Origin: Fragum whitleyi
Lineage: Eukaryota > Mollusca > Bivalvia > Cardiida > Cardiidae
Assembly (NCBI GenBank): GCA_948146395.1
Contig: OX411552.1
Location: 53,618,399 to 53,682,398 of the forward strand
Direction of reading: 5' to 3'
DNA: 64,000 nucleotides
Part shown: piece after piece, positions 11,935 through 26,500 of the stretch
Layout of the letters: every line of letters starts with the position of its first letter
Position numbering within the stretch: position 1 is the first letter of the stretch
Translations under genes and position numbers: made by a program
The notes under the pieces: generated by a model
Seen by the model: only the letters and a program-made list of their open reading frames with translations
What the model was told of the DNA's origin: nothing
The model's database searches: none

Positions 11935-14900
11935 GAATTAGGCCTAAATGGCTATTAGTCCATGAGCCAGAATGGGTTTTGTTCCCCCCCAGGGGGAATT
12001 TTGTAGACCATATTTTTCTAAAAGTCCATGGTATGTAGAACATTTTGAGACATGTTAGCACTCTGGCGAGTGGGGCTTTTGTAAGATACGTTACTTTAAA
12101 GTAGCACACCCCTCAAAATTTTGAAAATGTATTTTAAAAGAGTACCCAAAAAATTGAAGTCAAAATGACAAAATGTTGACTTCTTATACATATATTTGTG
12201 TTGCTGATTAACTGTAGAGTCCATTTACGGAATATTTTCAAAAATCTGGTCATCTTAAGAGTCGTGATATTGCAGTAAAATACGTTACCCTTATATTTCA
12301 TAGAAAACTATGAATATAGAAATCAATTGTCTATCCTTGCCTCACTGGGAATTTTGTTAACATTGCTTGTTTGATAGTCCATGGTATAAAGAACATTTTG
12401 AGACTTGTTAGCACTCTGACAAGTGGGGCGTTAGTGAGATACGTTACCTCAAAGTAAATTACCTATCAATTCTTCAAGACAAGATTTTAGGTTTGTACAG
12501 TGAAAAAATGAGTCAAAATGACCAGAAGTGATCTTTTAATACCAAAATATATGTTGCTGAATGTATGTAGAGCAAATTCATACTAATACTTTGTAAATAA
12601 ATCCCCCTTGAAGGCATGATTTGGAAGTAAAATACGTTACTTTTGAATTTCAAAGAAAGGCACATATATAGGAATGATTTTTCCATAGCTGCCCCATTGG
12701 GAAGATTGTTAACATTGCTTTTCTTAAAGCCTATGCAATATTGAGCATTTTGAAACATGTTAGCAGTCTGGCCACCGGGGCAAATGCGAGATACGTTACT
12801 TTAAAGATACCAACCCAAAAAATTTTCATTAAACAATTTCAGTTGTTTGTCTTGTTAAAGAAATTACCTGTAATTTAGTAAAAATTAAATAATATTGTGT
12901 TTTGTTAATGATATTTGTGATTCTGGAGATATTTGAAGCCCATTTACATTATGACTTTAAAAATATAGCCCTTACAAGCAATGCATGGGAGTAAAATACG
13001 TTACATTTAAATTTCGATTTAATGTATTCAAAAGAAATGTTATAATCATCAATGCTCTACTGTGTTTTTCTATAAGTTTCTGTTCTTTGGGAGATTTTAT
13101 TTTTTTTAATGCATCTGGCAATCAAGCTATTTGCAAAATACGTTACTCTTCAGTAACCAACTTACCCATCAATTACCATAGGTTTATTCATATCTCATCT
13201 GATTGCAATTATTGTAAAATCCCTCATTGTCAAAATTAACTTTAAACCACACATGTTAAAAGTATTTTTAAGGTATCAATATAAATCTGAATCATTTCAA
13301 AACTCATTGTAGTTTTAAAAGCGTGCAAAATACGTTACCATTTATTTATTGGTATAATTATTATTGAGATGCTATCATAGTTTATGGAAATGCACCAAAT
13401 TCAATGTTGAGGCAGCTTCCAAACACAATGTTGAGGCAGCTTATGGTTTCTTCTATGTTTGAGACTTGTTTTTACATTTTTAGAATAAAACACAAGTTAT
13501 ATATGTTACTTCTGATGATAAGCGACAGCTTTCATTGTAAAAATGATGACCAAATAGATGAAAAAAGCGGTTCCTACAATATTTTTTAAGCAATATTTCC
13601 ATCAATCTAGTACAGAAAAGTTAAAGATATTTCTTAAGAGTTGATCATGATTGTAGCCCAGTTGGTAGCACATTGGATTTGGTAGCGCATTTGATTCCAT
13701 ATCAGAGATACAAGGTTTCATCAGCCAGTACAAACAAGTCGATTATCATTCATCTTCATTGTATTAGCATCTAGAGGCTTTAAAAGAATGGTGTGATGAA
13801 TGGAATGATGTGTGCGATAAATACAAGGAATTCATGGTAAGGTGGATAAGCCACCTCGATAAAAGTGTTATACTGTTATAATGGCCTGAAAATTCCTTGA
13901 AGCATTTTAGCTCTCTATTGTTTCCAATTGCATGCAAAGTACATTGCATGCCATCCTAGTTTTGCCAAGAAACTGCGCAATTCAGTTCAATACTGAAAAT
14001 TTACATGAGTATGACCATATTATGTTCAAATGAATAGAACATTGCCATATACATTTTGATTTAGCTATCAAAGAGAGTAATATATGTTACATTTAAAAGA
14101 CCCTTTTTTTAAAAAATCAAATATTATTGCTGCTTCCAAAGGAAAATTAGATGCAATTGTAATACTCTTGAACATGATTAGTTCTTACAAAAGTAAAGAT
14201 TTTAGTAAAACAAAGTAGCTTAAAAATGCTTTAACTTTGAACTAGATACAAACTACAAGTAATTTTTATGCAGAAAGAAACATATCTTAGATAAAATCAG
14301 AGCTTCTTTTATATCTTAACATTCTGAAACAATAAATGAATAATGATAAATTGCTTAAACAATAGGATTTTATCAATATCAAGCCCTCATTCAAATACAA
14401 CCGAAGACTTGATTCATAAAAATAAGAAAATTGCATGATGGGTCTATAAGTCACATGCTTTTAAGAGCTTTATGTGTAAATGGCTGGTGATTTAACATTC
14501 AACTTGCATTCCTGTTTGACATGGCTGGCTGACTTTCAATATACATGTATATGCAGTTTGTGTTAAAGTAGAGAAAAGAATTGAAAAATGCCCATTCTAA
14601 TTAATAAACTCATGGTTTTTGGGCATAACTCTCATATTTTTCTCATGTGCACAAGTACAAGACTCTTCTACTAACCATTAAGTTTTATTCTAAGTATTTG
14701 GTCACAATTCTAGACAAACAATTTGAAAAAAAAAGCATGCAGTAAAACCAAAATATCCATCTTAATCAAATAGAAACAATAATTTTGTTTTAAATGGCTA
14801 CAGTATTGACACTGAAGTGCATTTAAGGTAATTGCGACTTGTTTCATACAAATGGTAACATACGTTACTAGATTATGACCATCGGTATTGTGTCAAAACA

Positions 14901-16315
14901 TCTATAGGCAACGAATAAACCCATGCACGAAATTAGAGATAAATGATATACATGTGACTAAGTAATTTTGAAAAAAAGTTTCAATTAATTAAATTCTTTT
15001 AGCTGTCATGCTGCATTGTGTGATTGATAGATATGTAATTGCTCTGAACAGATATTTCCCTATGATGAAATTAAACAATCAGTATAGTACAACACAAAGT
15101 ACATATCCATATCTATCAAAAAGCCAGTATTTGTATTGAATAATTCAGGATGTTTGTAATCTCTAATGTAAAATGATTATCGCGATCTGTGCTGATTTAG
15201 AAGGGTGTAGGTATTTTGATTTCAGCAATTGGATATACATGTATTAATGATTTGGTTATTTCAAAATTATGATCTCAAATCTTGTTATCAAATTTTTAAC
15301 TTTGTGGGATGGGATACTGCAAATGATACTAACTTCAATTTTGTGATTTATCACTTTACATTAAAAGACAATATGTAAAAACTAGCATTTAATGAGAATT
15401 TCCTTCTTGGATGTTCAAAGAAATAATATTGACTTCTCAATTAAGGTCTAAATTTTAATACCATAAGTGCTAGGGGTTCTTTGATCTTTTGTTGGTCGCG
15501 CATTTGCATTCAGTATCGATGCATTTTCTAAGAAACAGATGCGAGAGCTATAAATTCAAAGAATTTTTATCCTTATTGATAAAAAATAAAACAGTTTTAA
15601 CGGGTTTTGGTAAAATATTCTGAGGTAACGTATGTTACAACATTCCTTTAGAGACATTAAGCATTTGATGTTATAAGGATATCAGTTATAAATGATATTC
15701 TTGTTTTAATATGCATAATCAGAGTAGTGAATTGCACCTGCCATTCTCCTTTCTGTTTATGAAAGGCATATAAAATCACATTGTATTAAGGGCTTGAAAT
15801 GACATGTGCTCAAATCTTTTCATTAAAACGTATAAAACAAGTAAATTGCAGGCCAATAAAAACTATATAAATATGAATTCATCATATTATCTTGTGAATT
15901 TTGCCAACAAGTATTGACTTTGAATATTTTTGGTGCCCAAATGCCAACATCTTTATATAGGCGAATATTGAGGGACAATTTTGTAATTGTAACGTATATT
16001 TCACCTTTTATCATGAATCATACAGGATTCTGTGGATGTTTTATCACTCATACTCAAGAGTCATGTATGAGATAGTACTAAAAATCGCAATTTGCCCAAA
16101 GAATTTTACAAAATTGGAGCAAATTGAAGCATTTAATAAGGATCTAGGGTGGGTGATTTCAAAGTAACGTATCTTACAAAAGCCCCACTCGCCAGAGTGC
16201 TAACATGTCTTAAAATGTTGCTTATACATGTACCTTTCAGAAAATCATAGTGTACAAAATTCCCCCTTGGGGGGGAACAGGGGTCCCAGTAGCCCATAGT
16301 CTATATGTCTATTAC
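11935..16315. mobile_element. ~4.4-kb inverted-repeat element with TACGTTAC motif array
   Basis: The left end (about 11940-12115) and right end (about 16140-16310) are inverted copies. Both carry a C-run plus GGGGGAATTTTGTA, then GACATGTTAGCACTCTGGCG, then TGGGGCTTTTGTAAGATACG, then TTAC. The left part repeats this block three times (about 12040, 12395, 12745; period ~353). The 8-mer TACGTTAC occurs at 12087, 12281, 12440, 12633, 12792, 12997, 13139, 13331 and 14861. Its reverse complement occurs at 15625, 15989 and 16164. No transposase or other gene is readable inside; exact termini and target duplication are not resolved. Confidence 0.65.
13648..13890 (+). repeat. Decayed tRNA-derived SINE
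   Basis: TAGCCCAGTTGGTAGCACAT resembles a tRNA A box, and ACAAGGTTTCATC a decayed B box. A body related to the other SINEs here follows (CTAGAGGCTTTAAAAGAATG, then GGAATT...CATGGTAAGG). Lies inside the 4.4-kb element. Not a functional tRNA. Confidence 0.5.
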
Positions 16316-17423
16316 ACCAGTAAAACTTTGTGATAATTCAATGGACACTGTAAGCTGTCGCATAGACACCACCTGGCTTTGTGGATATGACGAGTTGACA
16401 GGCACCCTTAATAGAAAAGACAGACAAAACTAGTCCTGCTGGCTGGAAAGCGATTCTCAGTGCATGCCATTTCTGAAGCAGTTTGAAATGCAAAAAATAG
16501 TATGCGGCTAGAATTGGTCACCAGCCAGTAAATGTCTAATTACATTTTTTTTTTCATTCGTTCGCCAATTTTCTAGGCTTTGCCTAATTTCATATTATTT
16601 AAATATCCAAAGGGAACTTTTTTAAACAAGTCAAAAAAAGATATTGCATCGAAAATGCATCAATTGATGGAAAGCTTGATCTACCACCCCCCTTTTTTTA
16701 AATAACACGGTTTCTACCGCGAACTGAATTGTACGAGCTGAATACCAATCATTTAAGGTCTAGAGCACCGGGAATGCCAACCCCAATATCAAAAGAGAAA
16801 GCATCCACCAAAGGGGACATTAGAAGCACCAGTGCTTATGTCTGTGCCGCATTCGCCCAATAAGAACTGTATGAACTGTATGAGGAGTGACCTCACTGGT
16901 AAAAGTAGATCCTTTAGAAAAAGTAGTGCGACATTGAAACGTTATTTTTGAGGGTAAAATAGTAACCCGTGTGCTCACTTTTGTTCTTTTCACCTTGATT
17001 TAACCTTCTCTGTGTACGATTTCCTTTGCGAAAGGACGGATAACGGGCGGGGGTCGTACCCAAAGTAGCTGTCCTCTTCATGGGTGGAAAAAAGACGGTC
17101 CCTCTACTTAAGCTTGGGTACCCCAAAAGTTGAAGGGAGTTTCCCGAGGTTTTTTGTTACTTTAAGGTAGGGCATTGAACGGAGATGAAGGGCTAAAGAG
17201 GTCAAAGGTCAACCCTGTCTGTGGAACCGACCACAGCACCGGAAAAGAGAGCAATTTTATATAGAACAAAGAAGGCCAAAAGTCCGGTGGGGTCACTCCA
17301 TGAAAGATTAGGACAGGACCTCCAGCCTAAAACTGTCCACGCTATTAGTCATAGTCACCAAACAGCTTGTTTGAATAAATGCAAGCGCTTCAACAACTTC
17401 CGTGATTTTTCTACTTTGACAAA
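16316..17423. other. Upstream region and presumed 5' UTR/promoter side of ITFG1
   Basis: No gene is recognised. Just before the ITFG1 start the sequence is less AT-rich, which fits a promoter/5' UTR, but no TATA box or transcription start can be placed. Short minus-strand frames at 16914-17126 and 17308-17514 have no family features. Confidence 0.35.
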
Positions 17424-17592
17424 ATGATGAAAACAATCTTTTTGGTCGTTTTCTGCTCAATAATACATCAATCAGCTTGTTTACATGACGTGACGGATAA
17501 AGTTTTTGGTTCAAATAATAGAGGTGTCTTAGCTGCTTTTGGCGATTTTAACTCTGACAAGCACACTGACATCTTTCTTGTGTCAGAGGATG
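17424..17592 (+). CDS. ITFG1: ITFG1 exon 1: signal peptide and first FG-GAP-like loop
   Basis: Two consecutive ATGs (17424, 17427); the first is chosen. Hydrophobic leader IFLVVFCSIIHQSACL, then GVLAAFGDFNSDKHTDIFLV, a hallmark of the family. Donor ATG/GTAAGG, phase 1. Intron 1 (17593-21938, 4.3 kb) is the longest. Confidence 0.93.
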
Positions 17593-20500
17593 GTAAGGAT
17601 TTCATTTGATTACCCTTGCTTTTTGATGAAATGAGCTGCTTAAATGTGTGTATTTCCGTTTATTTATCGTCTCTACCGTAGCACATGCCCATATGAGCGA
17701 CGCCCCTAGAAGACGGCTGGTTGTTAAGGGGGATAAGGCCAGGAAAAAAAAGTGTTGTGTTTCCGGTTCCCCGACCGACTCTACATTTTTGGGGCCGACT
17801 CTGAACTTTTTTTTCAAAAAAAAAATTTCCCTGAAAGTACCGGCAAAAAGTCCGAGAAATAGGGGTAGAAATAGTACGGTATCGGAACAGTACCTGGTTT
17901 TATTCACACTCGCGGTTTTCGGCAGTGATCTGGCGAGGCCGCGATTCTGCGACAATCTCGCTTAAAATTGTACATGTCCCATAAAATCTTTGCAAGATGC
18001 GACTTTTGTCCCATGTAAATATGCGCTCGAGCTTCAATTGAAACGGCCTAGAACGACTTCAATTGTACTTAAAGTGAAAGTAACAAGGATTTTCCAAACT
18101 AACACCTGCAGCAAGGTTAAAGGTCAAATGTAAATTACATACTATCCAAGAATTCAACGCGTCAACACTGTCCTCACGTGCGAAAATAAAATTCCCGGGG
18201 TGTTTTGACGTCGAGTTTGATTACCAACTTTAAACGCGGGTGAGGTTGACTGTTTACACGATATGCATGACCGATATAATTTAAAGATGTCAAAATTAAT
18301 TAAATTAGAAAAAAAATATTCAAATTCAAAATGTTTTAATTTTTCGTAGACATTATTTGTTATTTCAAGTCGTCAAAAATTAAGAAATACTCGAAAGAAC
18401 GAATTGTATCTTGATTTCGAATCGAACACGCCATCGTTTTGCGTCGCATAGTAACCTGCATAGAAATCGGGTTTTATCATTCGTGACTGTTCCGTCGATG
18501 AGTAATTAAACAATGTCCGACAATTTCTCTATTTTTTTTCTCCATCAAACATCGCACAGTTCCGAGTTCGAGATTCAAATAGGATGAACAGATTGAAGCA
18601 GACGAGTTCTGGCAAGGACTCATCAACGAAAAATCGCGGCGATGAAATAATTCGTCTGCATTTTCTACATTACGGCTCAACTCAAGACTCGCAAAGAGAC
18701 ATAAGAAAATGCTAAAATCATGTTTGATAGCCTGAGACTTAAGTTGTTTGAGAGATCATGACCTGGAATGTAGACCGAGGCCTTAGTTTATTCACTGAGT
18801 TCAGTTCATCAAAACCCAAGAAGAGAACTGGAGGTATTTGTTTTTTTTTCTTTTTGAAAACTTTTAACATCTTATAAAGTTATAATTTCATATACAGCTA
18901 GTATAACAGTCGTTTGAAACAATTAAAAATTGAATTAAAATTTAGTTTTTAGAAAGTGTCTCAGGTTTTCCAAAAATGTCCCTAACTTTTTAGCTAGCAT
19001 GAGACACTTGTCCCATACTTTTTTTCTTCCTCGCCAGAACACTGCAGTTTTCGGGACGATCTACTTTCGATTTGATAACCTTATCATTATTGACTTATCT
19101 TATACCAATTAGTAAACGAATTCAAGTTACTTTAGACCATTTAGATGAAACAAATGTCTTTTATGGTTTTAAAAAAATATAATAAAATTTCAAGTTCATC
19201 TCAAATTTTAAAAAAATCAGGTAAAAAGTAAAACGAAATTGAAAAGATCACAATTATTCTAAATATCACGGCTTTACATGCTTGTCAACATATTTTTCTT
19301 AATCAATGGGGAGAGTAAATATTTAAAGATGTGACAAATTAATTTTAGAACTTCTTTCTTTTTCTTTTTCTAAGTATTTCCCTTCAACTTTGTAATTTAA
19401 TATATGTATAAATGCGCCATATATTTTAATCAGCAGTAAACTTTCAGGAAGGGGGGATTTATAAAACTCAATTATCTCGTAAATGCCAACAAATTATTTT
19501 TCTCTGTCTCGCATACAAAACCAAGGCTAAAATTTCAACAAAAATTCGAATTGAAATCACTTTTAGTAATTTAAAAGCGTATCAAAGTTGGGGGCCGTAA
19601 ATTTCAGATAGGGCCGTAAGGGGCCGTAAAAAACACTTGTCCGGCGGTTAAAAATAGAACAGAACGGAATGGCGGCTGCTATTCTTTCAGTGACTTTAAC
19701 GAAATGTCCGCATTTTGCGGGCTTAAAGTGTTTAAATTCCTCTCCGCATGCAACAACAATGGAAGGTATCTGGCGCAAATTTCACCCAGCGCCAGAAAAG
19801 GGTACACGTATGACTGCAGTCGGCCAGAAAGGTGAGTTGGTTGGTGCCTTGATTCGGACAGAAGTAGTTAAGCTGCAAAGCCAATACTATCCCCTACCAC
19901 ATATATTCGAGCCAGTAGAGCTTAAAATGAGCCGAACCTAGAAGGATATGGCCTGCTCCTGTCCACAGGAATGTGAGGCTTCAAAATCCTGTTTTATACA
20001 CCCTACAACTGTTTACATTTGATGTCGGATGCATATTGGTCTAAAGTTTTATGCAGTGTAATGCACTTGTCATTTGTAACCACGGCCCCCAGCCCGGGGG
20101 GATAGCCGGATGTCATTCGTAACCACGGCCCCCAGCCCCGGGGAATAGCGGGGATTTTGACTTTTGGTCCATGCCCTGGGTGGACAGCTGGTTGGTTAAA
20201 CCATGGCTATTTAAATTTCCCCCGCTGTCCGCTATGTTTTCATTACAGTGCCCTTCCCCGGAGCTGGGGGGGGGGGGTGTTTCGTTACAAATGACTAGTG
20301 CATAACTGTCGACAAGTGGCTTAGAAGCTCAGTTTGCAGAGAGCTCGCACAGTAAGCCAGAGGCCCTGAGAACCAAGTACCTCTTCTGAAATAGTATGTT
20401 GTTGAATCCATTTTGAATCAACAGACTTGGCTATCCTTAGAAACAAATAGATGCAAGCTGCTTTGATATCAATTTAACATCTCTGGAGCTGTATGTAATA

Positions 20501-23500
20501 AGGCAGCTACAAGTTATAAACTAGGACTGAAGCATCAAATATTGAGCCAAACAGTATTTACAGGAACTTAAAAAAAAAAAAAGTAAAAAAAAAAAAAAGT
20601 AAAGCCTACCTACCGACCCTAATTTTTTTTGACCAGGAACCTGAAACACAACACTTTTTTTTTTTTTGGCCTAATGCAAGGATACATGACGAAACTACTT
20701 CTGAGATCTGCCATGGTTCTTTTACGTGCTCGGTGTAAAGCACCGTCTCACAGGGCCTCAGTTTAGGGTCTCATCAGAAAGACAATTAGTTTTGTCAGTG
20801 TACAAGCTAGGGTATTGAATGCATGTGGTCAAACTTCAAATTCAATGGTTTTGAAGACTGGTGCTCTACCAAATGAACTAATTGGGCTGCTTAAATTGTG
20901 GTTAAGTACATTTATAAGTCCCTTGTTCCTAGAAAAATGAGTTAGCCATACAGAAATGATGTAAGAAAATGTGGATTCCTCCAAAACGTGAATTTTCACC
21001 TCAGAAAATCAAAGCACTGTAATGGAAGAACAAGATATTAGCCAATATTTCTTTCAAAATTAAGACCTACATATAATTCTAATTTGGTAAGAAAAACAGG
21101 TGTGGACTACAATCAGACTGTACAAACAGGAACATCCATGGTTTAGCATGACAATTGTTACATTGTAATTAATTAATGTTATTGTTGGTACTCCTGACAC
21201 AAAGTATTTGTTGCCACAAATCCACAGGACCACAGTCAAATTTGATTGATTGAGTTAAATATGAAAACATAAAATAAATGAACAAAAACAATCCAACCAC
21301 ACCTATATACAGGGAAAAAAATGGTCCAATTGACATTAATCTGCTTGGCACTTTGAAACAGAGTGATAAGGGTTTTTGTTTGACTTCCTCATGAAGACAT
21401 CAAGACATGTGGTGTCTGTGGTATACGTAGAGCGTCAGCCTCCTAACCCAAAGATCCTGAGTTTGATTCCTGGGAGTGGCTATCAGTTTTGGTTCTTTCA
21501 TCAGCCCACACATTTGGCGCAAGTATTAGTGAATTTTCCAGGAAGCAGAATTAAGAGGAATTAATCTAAGTTGAAAGAACTTATTTGCCAATTGATGTAA
21601 AATAAATAGGTTTAAACCAAAGACATCAAGAAATAAAAACCTTAATCTCTTCAATAAAATCCAGTCAATTTCTTAATTGAGCCTGTGTGTGAGATTTCCA
21701 ACAATTTCAAATATGCCCAAAGCAAAGACTCCGACCAGCCTGTGCATCCGCACAGTCTGACCAGAGTCTTCACTATGCATAAAGTAGATAGATGAATTAT
21801 CAAAGTATCTGTAGGCCATCAGGTAAGTTTATATTTACTTTAAGTGGCTGTCAACTCTACTCAATGTATGCACCTTACAAACATTTCAAATTGTTTGAAA
21901 TATCATGCACAGGCTTTGTTATGTTTTATTGTTTTCAGGTACCTCAGTTCTGGTTTACTTGGCTGATCCAGAGGAAACTTTTCAAGAGATTTTGTTGGTA
22001 AATGTTTCTAAGGGACAGGCCTCATCTCCGGTGATCAGCGTTATACCAGCAGACTTTGATGGTGACCTGTATATGGATGTCCTTCTAATACAGAAAAACT
22101 CAGCAGCTCAATCAGACGTGGTGTCTCTAACTGTGTATTGGGGAAAAGCCAGTTCTGTCGACCAAGGTTGGTATAAGCAGGGCTCGTGTTTGACCCTTAA
22201 ACCAGGGTTTTGACCCTCAAAAATCTGAAAATATCTTATTTTGACCCTTAGAAATTTCTCCCATGTGACCCCCTTGAGAGAAGTTTCTTAGAGTCAAAAC
22301 TTTTTGATGCATCCTGATCCTAAAGACTATTTAAAATTTTACAAGACAATGCTTCCTATCTTTACAAGAAAAGGCAAATTGACTCTTAAACCTACAAAAT
22401 TTGACTGATAATTTGCTCTGTTGAGACCCCCCAGAGTTTAACGGGTAAAGGGCCAAATACTCCCTTATTTCAAACACTAGCACAAGCCTGTATAAGTGAC
22501 CCATCATGCCAAAAAGGGCATCTGGGAACTCAATCAATTATGTTGATAAAGGGTTAATTTTAACGAGGGAAACTGACAGACATATTTCAAAAATTCTTAT
22601 ACATTGAAGTAGAATGATCAATTCATTCTAGATTCAGAAAAGTTTTTATCCTAGTCAGCTTGCACAGTGTTATGATAACACTGGTCTTATGTTTGCTCTA
22701 AAGATATCCTTAAATAAACCTTAAAAACTATATTAAGTAAATTATTCCAAAATCCTGATATCAAACAAAAATGAAACAATTGTAAGCTTTCCAAAAGGTT
22801 TCAATTGTTTCTTTTGCTGACCAATATGAACATTTACTTACCCCATATTTCATTATTTTTTGTAGACATTAATAGTAAATTTAAAGTTTTTCCATAGAGT
22901 AGCTGTGAAATACCAATCCTCAGATACCATGGGGAGACTCCCTATTAAGCTTCTATTATTGTCAATATAGCCTAGCAAATATAAAGACTCACAAGTTATT
23001 CAAGAATTGTGTGAACCATGTTATTGTTATAAAAGACCAATAAAGGACCAAGGTTCTTCTTTTCCAATTCTGTTTTTCAAAATTGATGATCACGTTTAAG
23101 TTCATGATGATTCAGAAAATAAATTTTTTCTGTTCCACCAAACTCACCTTTGACAAATGTATGACTAATTGATTATTTTTTGAAGTTATGGTACTAATTA
23201 GAATTATTAATTATAATTAAGTTTGAAAGCCTTCTTGATATGTTTTTGTCAGATTCACCATTGAAGCTTCCTGACTTGGTCGACCAGCCATTACTTCTAG
23301 AGTAGGTATTACCATAAATTCGAGTTTAATTTGCGTCAAATAATTTTTCCACATTCTGACCTGGAAGGCCAAAGGGAATAATCTTGAGTGTCAACTTAAC
23401 ATTATGACATCCACTACTAATAGATTGTATAGCGCATATAACTTTTGAGCACTTAGACTTCAATTTGTTCAATGACTCCCTAATATAATTTAGCAAAAGC

Positions 23501-26500
23501 CTTCGAAGGGCACTTATGGCCCTAACTTTGGAGTCTCTGCTACTTATATGAACATGTTAATGTTGGACTTAAATCTGTCGTAGTAACAATGAAATTAGTC
23601 ACTCATCCTTTACAATATGCACATTATCACAAGGTTAGAAACTTTCTGAAAGTCTAAAATAGCCCATTGATAAATCTTGTATTCATATTGTAGGCCCCTT
23701 TTCAAAAATATATAATCCTTTATCTCTTCTTTCAGTGAAAATGGTGACATGATCCCTGATTTGTTGGGTGAAAAGTCTCCAGGACAAAGATACTACTTTG
23801 TGTTCAGGTGAGTGTGTGCATGGGATTTTGACAATGCTTATATCTTTTTAGCTTGGCTTGTGTTCAGACAAATCGGGAGGTATTCCTATAGCCATTGTGT
23901 AGTTGTTGTTGTCATCTGTGTTGAACCAAAAAAGTTCGTTTCATTATTTTGCTGGTCTTACAAAAGGCATCACATTAAACTTCCATGTTTTGCTATCACA
24001 ACATTAATATGTTAGAAAATATCATGGAGGATAACACAAAATGCATTTATAGCTGTCCTGAGTACAACTTGCTAAAGGTGAGCTTTTGTGATCACCATTT
24101 GTATGTTTTTGTTTTTGTCCCAGAGTCTTTGGAAGTCGTGAACTATTCTTAAAACAAATTCTCCTCTGTAACCAATGGCCTGCTCTCAACCAAACTTTGC
24201 AGGAATGTTCCTTGGATGAAACTTGTTCACTTAATTTTTATTGATCCCCCACATACAGGTATGGTAGTGCAAGGCTGTTTTTTACTTTGAAACCTTTTAT
24301 AAAAATTCCACTCTCCAACCAGCAGGCCAATTTCAACCGAACTTGGCATGAATGTTCCATGGTGACCTTATTTGAAACCAGCTTACGAAAGTCTGATTGG
24401 CCCACAAAAATGAGTGAAGCAGGGTGAGGTTTTTTCTCATTTTGAAATCTGTGAACAACAACTCCTTCTTAACAAATGGACCATTTTCAATGAAACTTTG
24501 CAAGAATGTACCTTTGGTGTCCCTTTTAAAAAATTCTTATTTGTTTTTTAGCTCCACTGGCTGATCATGGAGTTGTGTCCCTCGTGCATCCGTCCGTGAG
24601 TCTGTGCGTCCGGTCGTAAACTTTTTCTTTAAAAATCTTCTCCTCAGAAACTACTGGATGGATTTCAACCAAAATTCACAGGAATGATCCTTGGGTGACC
24701 CTCTTTCAAAGTTATTCAAGAAATTTTAATCCAATGAAAAAGATGGATTTAATGGGCGTGGCTAATTTCCAAATATGGTAAAAAGTGACTTTTCTCAGAA
24801 TCTAATTATAGATATCATTCAAATTTTACACGAATGATCCTTGGGTGACCCTTTATCAGTCTACCAACAATTATTGTGATTGGATGAAAAATATGTATTT
24901 TATGGACGGAAGTCATTTCTCTATATGTTATATAGTGGAAACTTTGAACATTATTTTCTCAGAATGTAACTGATGGATATCAATCAAACTTCATAAGTGT
25001 GATCCTTGGGTGATCTTTTATCATGCAGCCAAAAATTATTGTGATTTGATGAAAAATATGTCTTTTATGGGCGGAGGTCATTTCTCTATATGTTATAATA
25101 GTGGAATCTTTGAAAATCATTTCAAAATCAGTAGAACCCAAATATCTAAAAATCTTGTCAAACCTTAGATGTGCTATTACAAGAAATTCAAGCCTGTGGA
25201 GCGACACAAGCCATTTATGGCTTTCTAGTTTGATAAAATGTGTGATAAAAAGCAGAATGCAGCTAACTTATATCAAGTGATCAGATAAAGTTATAACTGA
25301 ATCAGAACAGCTGTATAATTTACCAATGATGATGATAAGTCTTGCACTCATATTTTATATTTCAGTAAAGATCGCAGTTATACAGAAAATAAATTCCCAG
25401 GCGGTGATGAATCAGGAAATCTCCCACATCTTAGAGTACCTCAGTCTAGTGCCTTTGTAGATATGGACAATGATTTAACTGCTGGTGAGTGGTTAATAAT
25501 AAAATGGATTTTTTTACCATATGAAACTTGTGTTTATATCCATTTATTTGTTGTTGCTACAGTAGCATATGCCCATATGAATGAAGCCCACAGAAGGCAG
25601 TAAATTGTTACGGGGATAGTGCAAGAAAACATTATGAAACTACTGCTTATATCTGCCATTATTCTCTAACCTACTTGGTGTAAAGCACCTTCACACGGGA
25701 CCTCAGTTTTATGTCTCATCAGAAAGACAATAAGTTTGTAAGTGTGAAAGCCAGGGAATCTGACCCACGATATCAACCTTCAATAGTGCTGAAGTGAGGT
25801 GCTTTACTGACTGAGATAATTGAGCTTACCTTGAAATTCTTTAAGTACAAGACATTTTACAAACATAATTTGAGTAATTTGTCCCTTTGTCCCATAGTAT
25901 CTCTATCCATATATAAGTGATTAATACAGATATTAGTATATCTAGTGTCTGTGTAAGAACTTGTAAGAACTACTAACATAGGATTAGTTAGTATTAGTTA
26001 TTTATCAATTTGGTCACTGCAGAAATTATTCAGATTAAGGCGCAAGAAATAATTTTTAATTACATGTACTCTTCTCAAACCAGATACCATATGGCCTTGG
26101 TGTCACCATCCATGTTATCTAAGTGCAAAGACTTAAACATTTTATAGTGTCTCCAGATCTGGTTTTACCAAAAGCGTATGCTGGAAACTTTTTATCCACA
26201 TTCAAGCACTTTACAGCAAAGTGTAGGCACCTGTACGTGGTGCTCTTATTAGACTCTTTACGGTACATCAAGTACTCAAAGGAAGCTCAGTCACTAACAA
26301 GATGTACTCCGTCCTTTAGTTTTATTTTGAAACCCAAGCACATGAAATGGTTTTAACATTTATGATGCTGTTCATGATATATTTCTACGAAAGACAAGGC
26401 TTTGATAGACAGTGTAGACTAATATCAGCCTAGACTGATGTGCTGCCTGGTCTAAGCATACACTCCCTGCTTTCTTTTGAATCATTGTGTGAAAATTTTG

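Noticed and set aside
13648..13720. tRNA gene near 13650
   Set aside because: Only decayed A/B-box words; no complete cloverleaf, and the sequence continues as a SINE body.
16914..17514. Divergent PHKB-like gene upstream of ITFG1, as in vertebrates
   Set aside because: Minus-strand frames here show no PHKB-like sequence; the next gene leftward is a tyrosinase.
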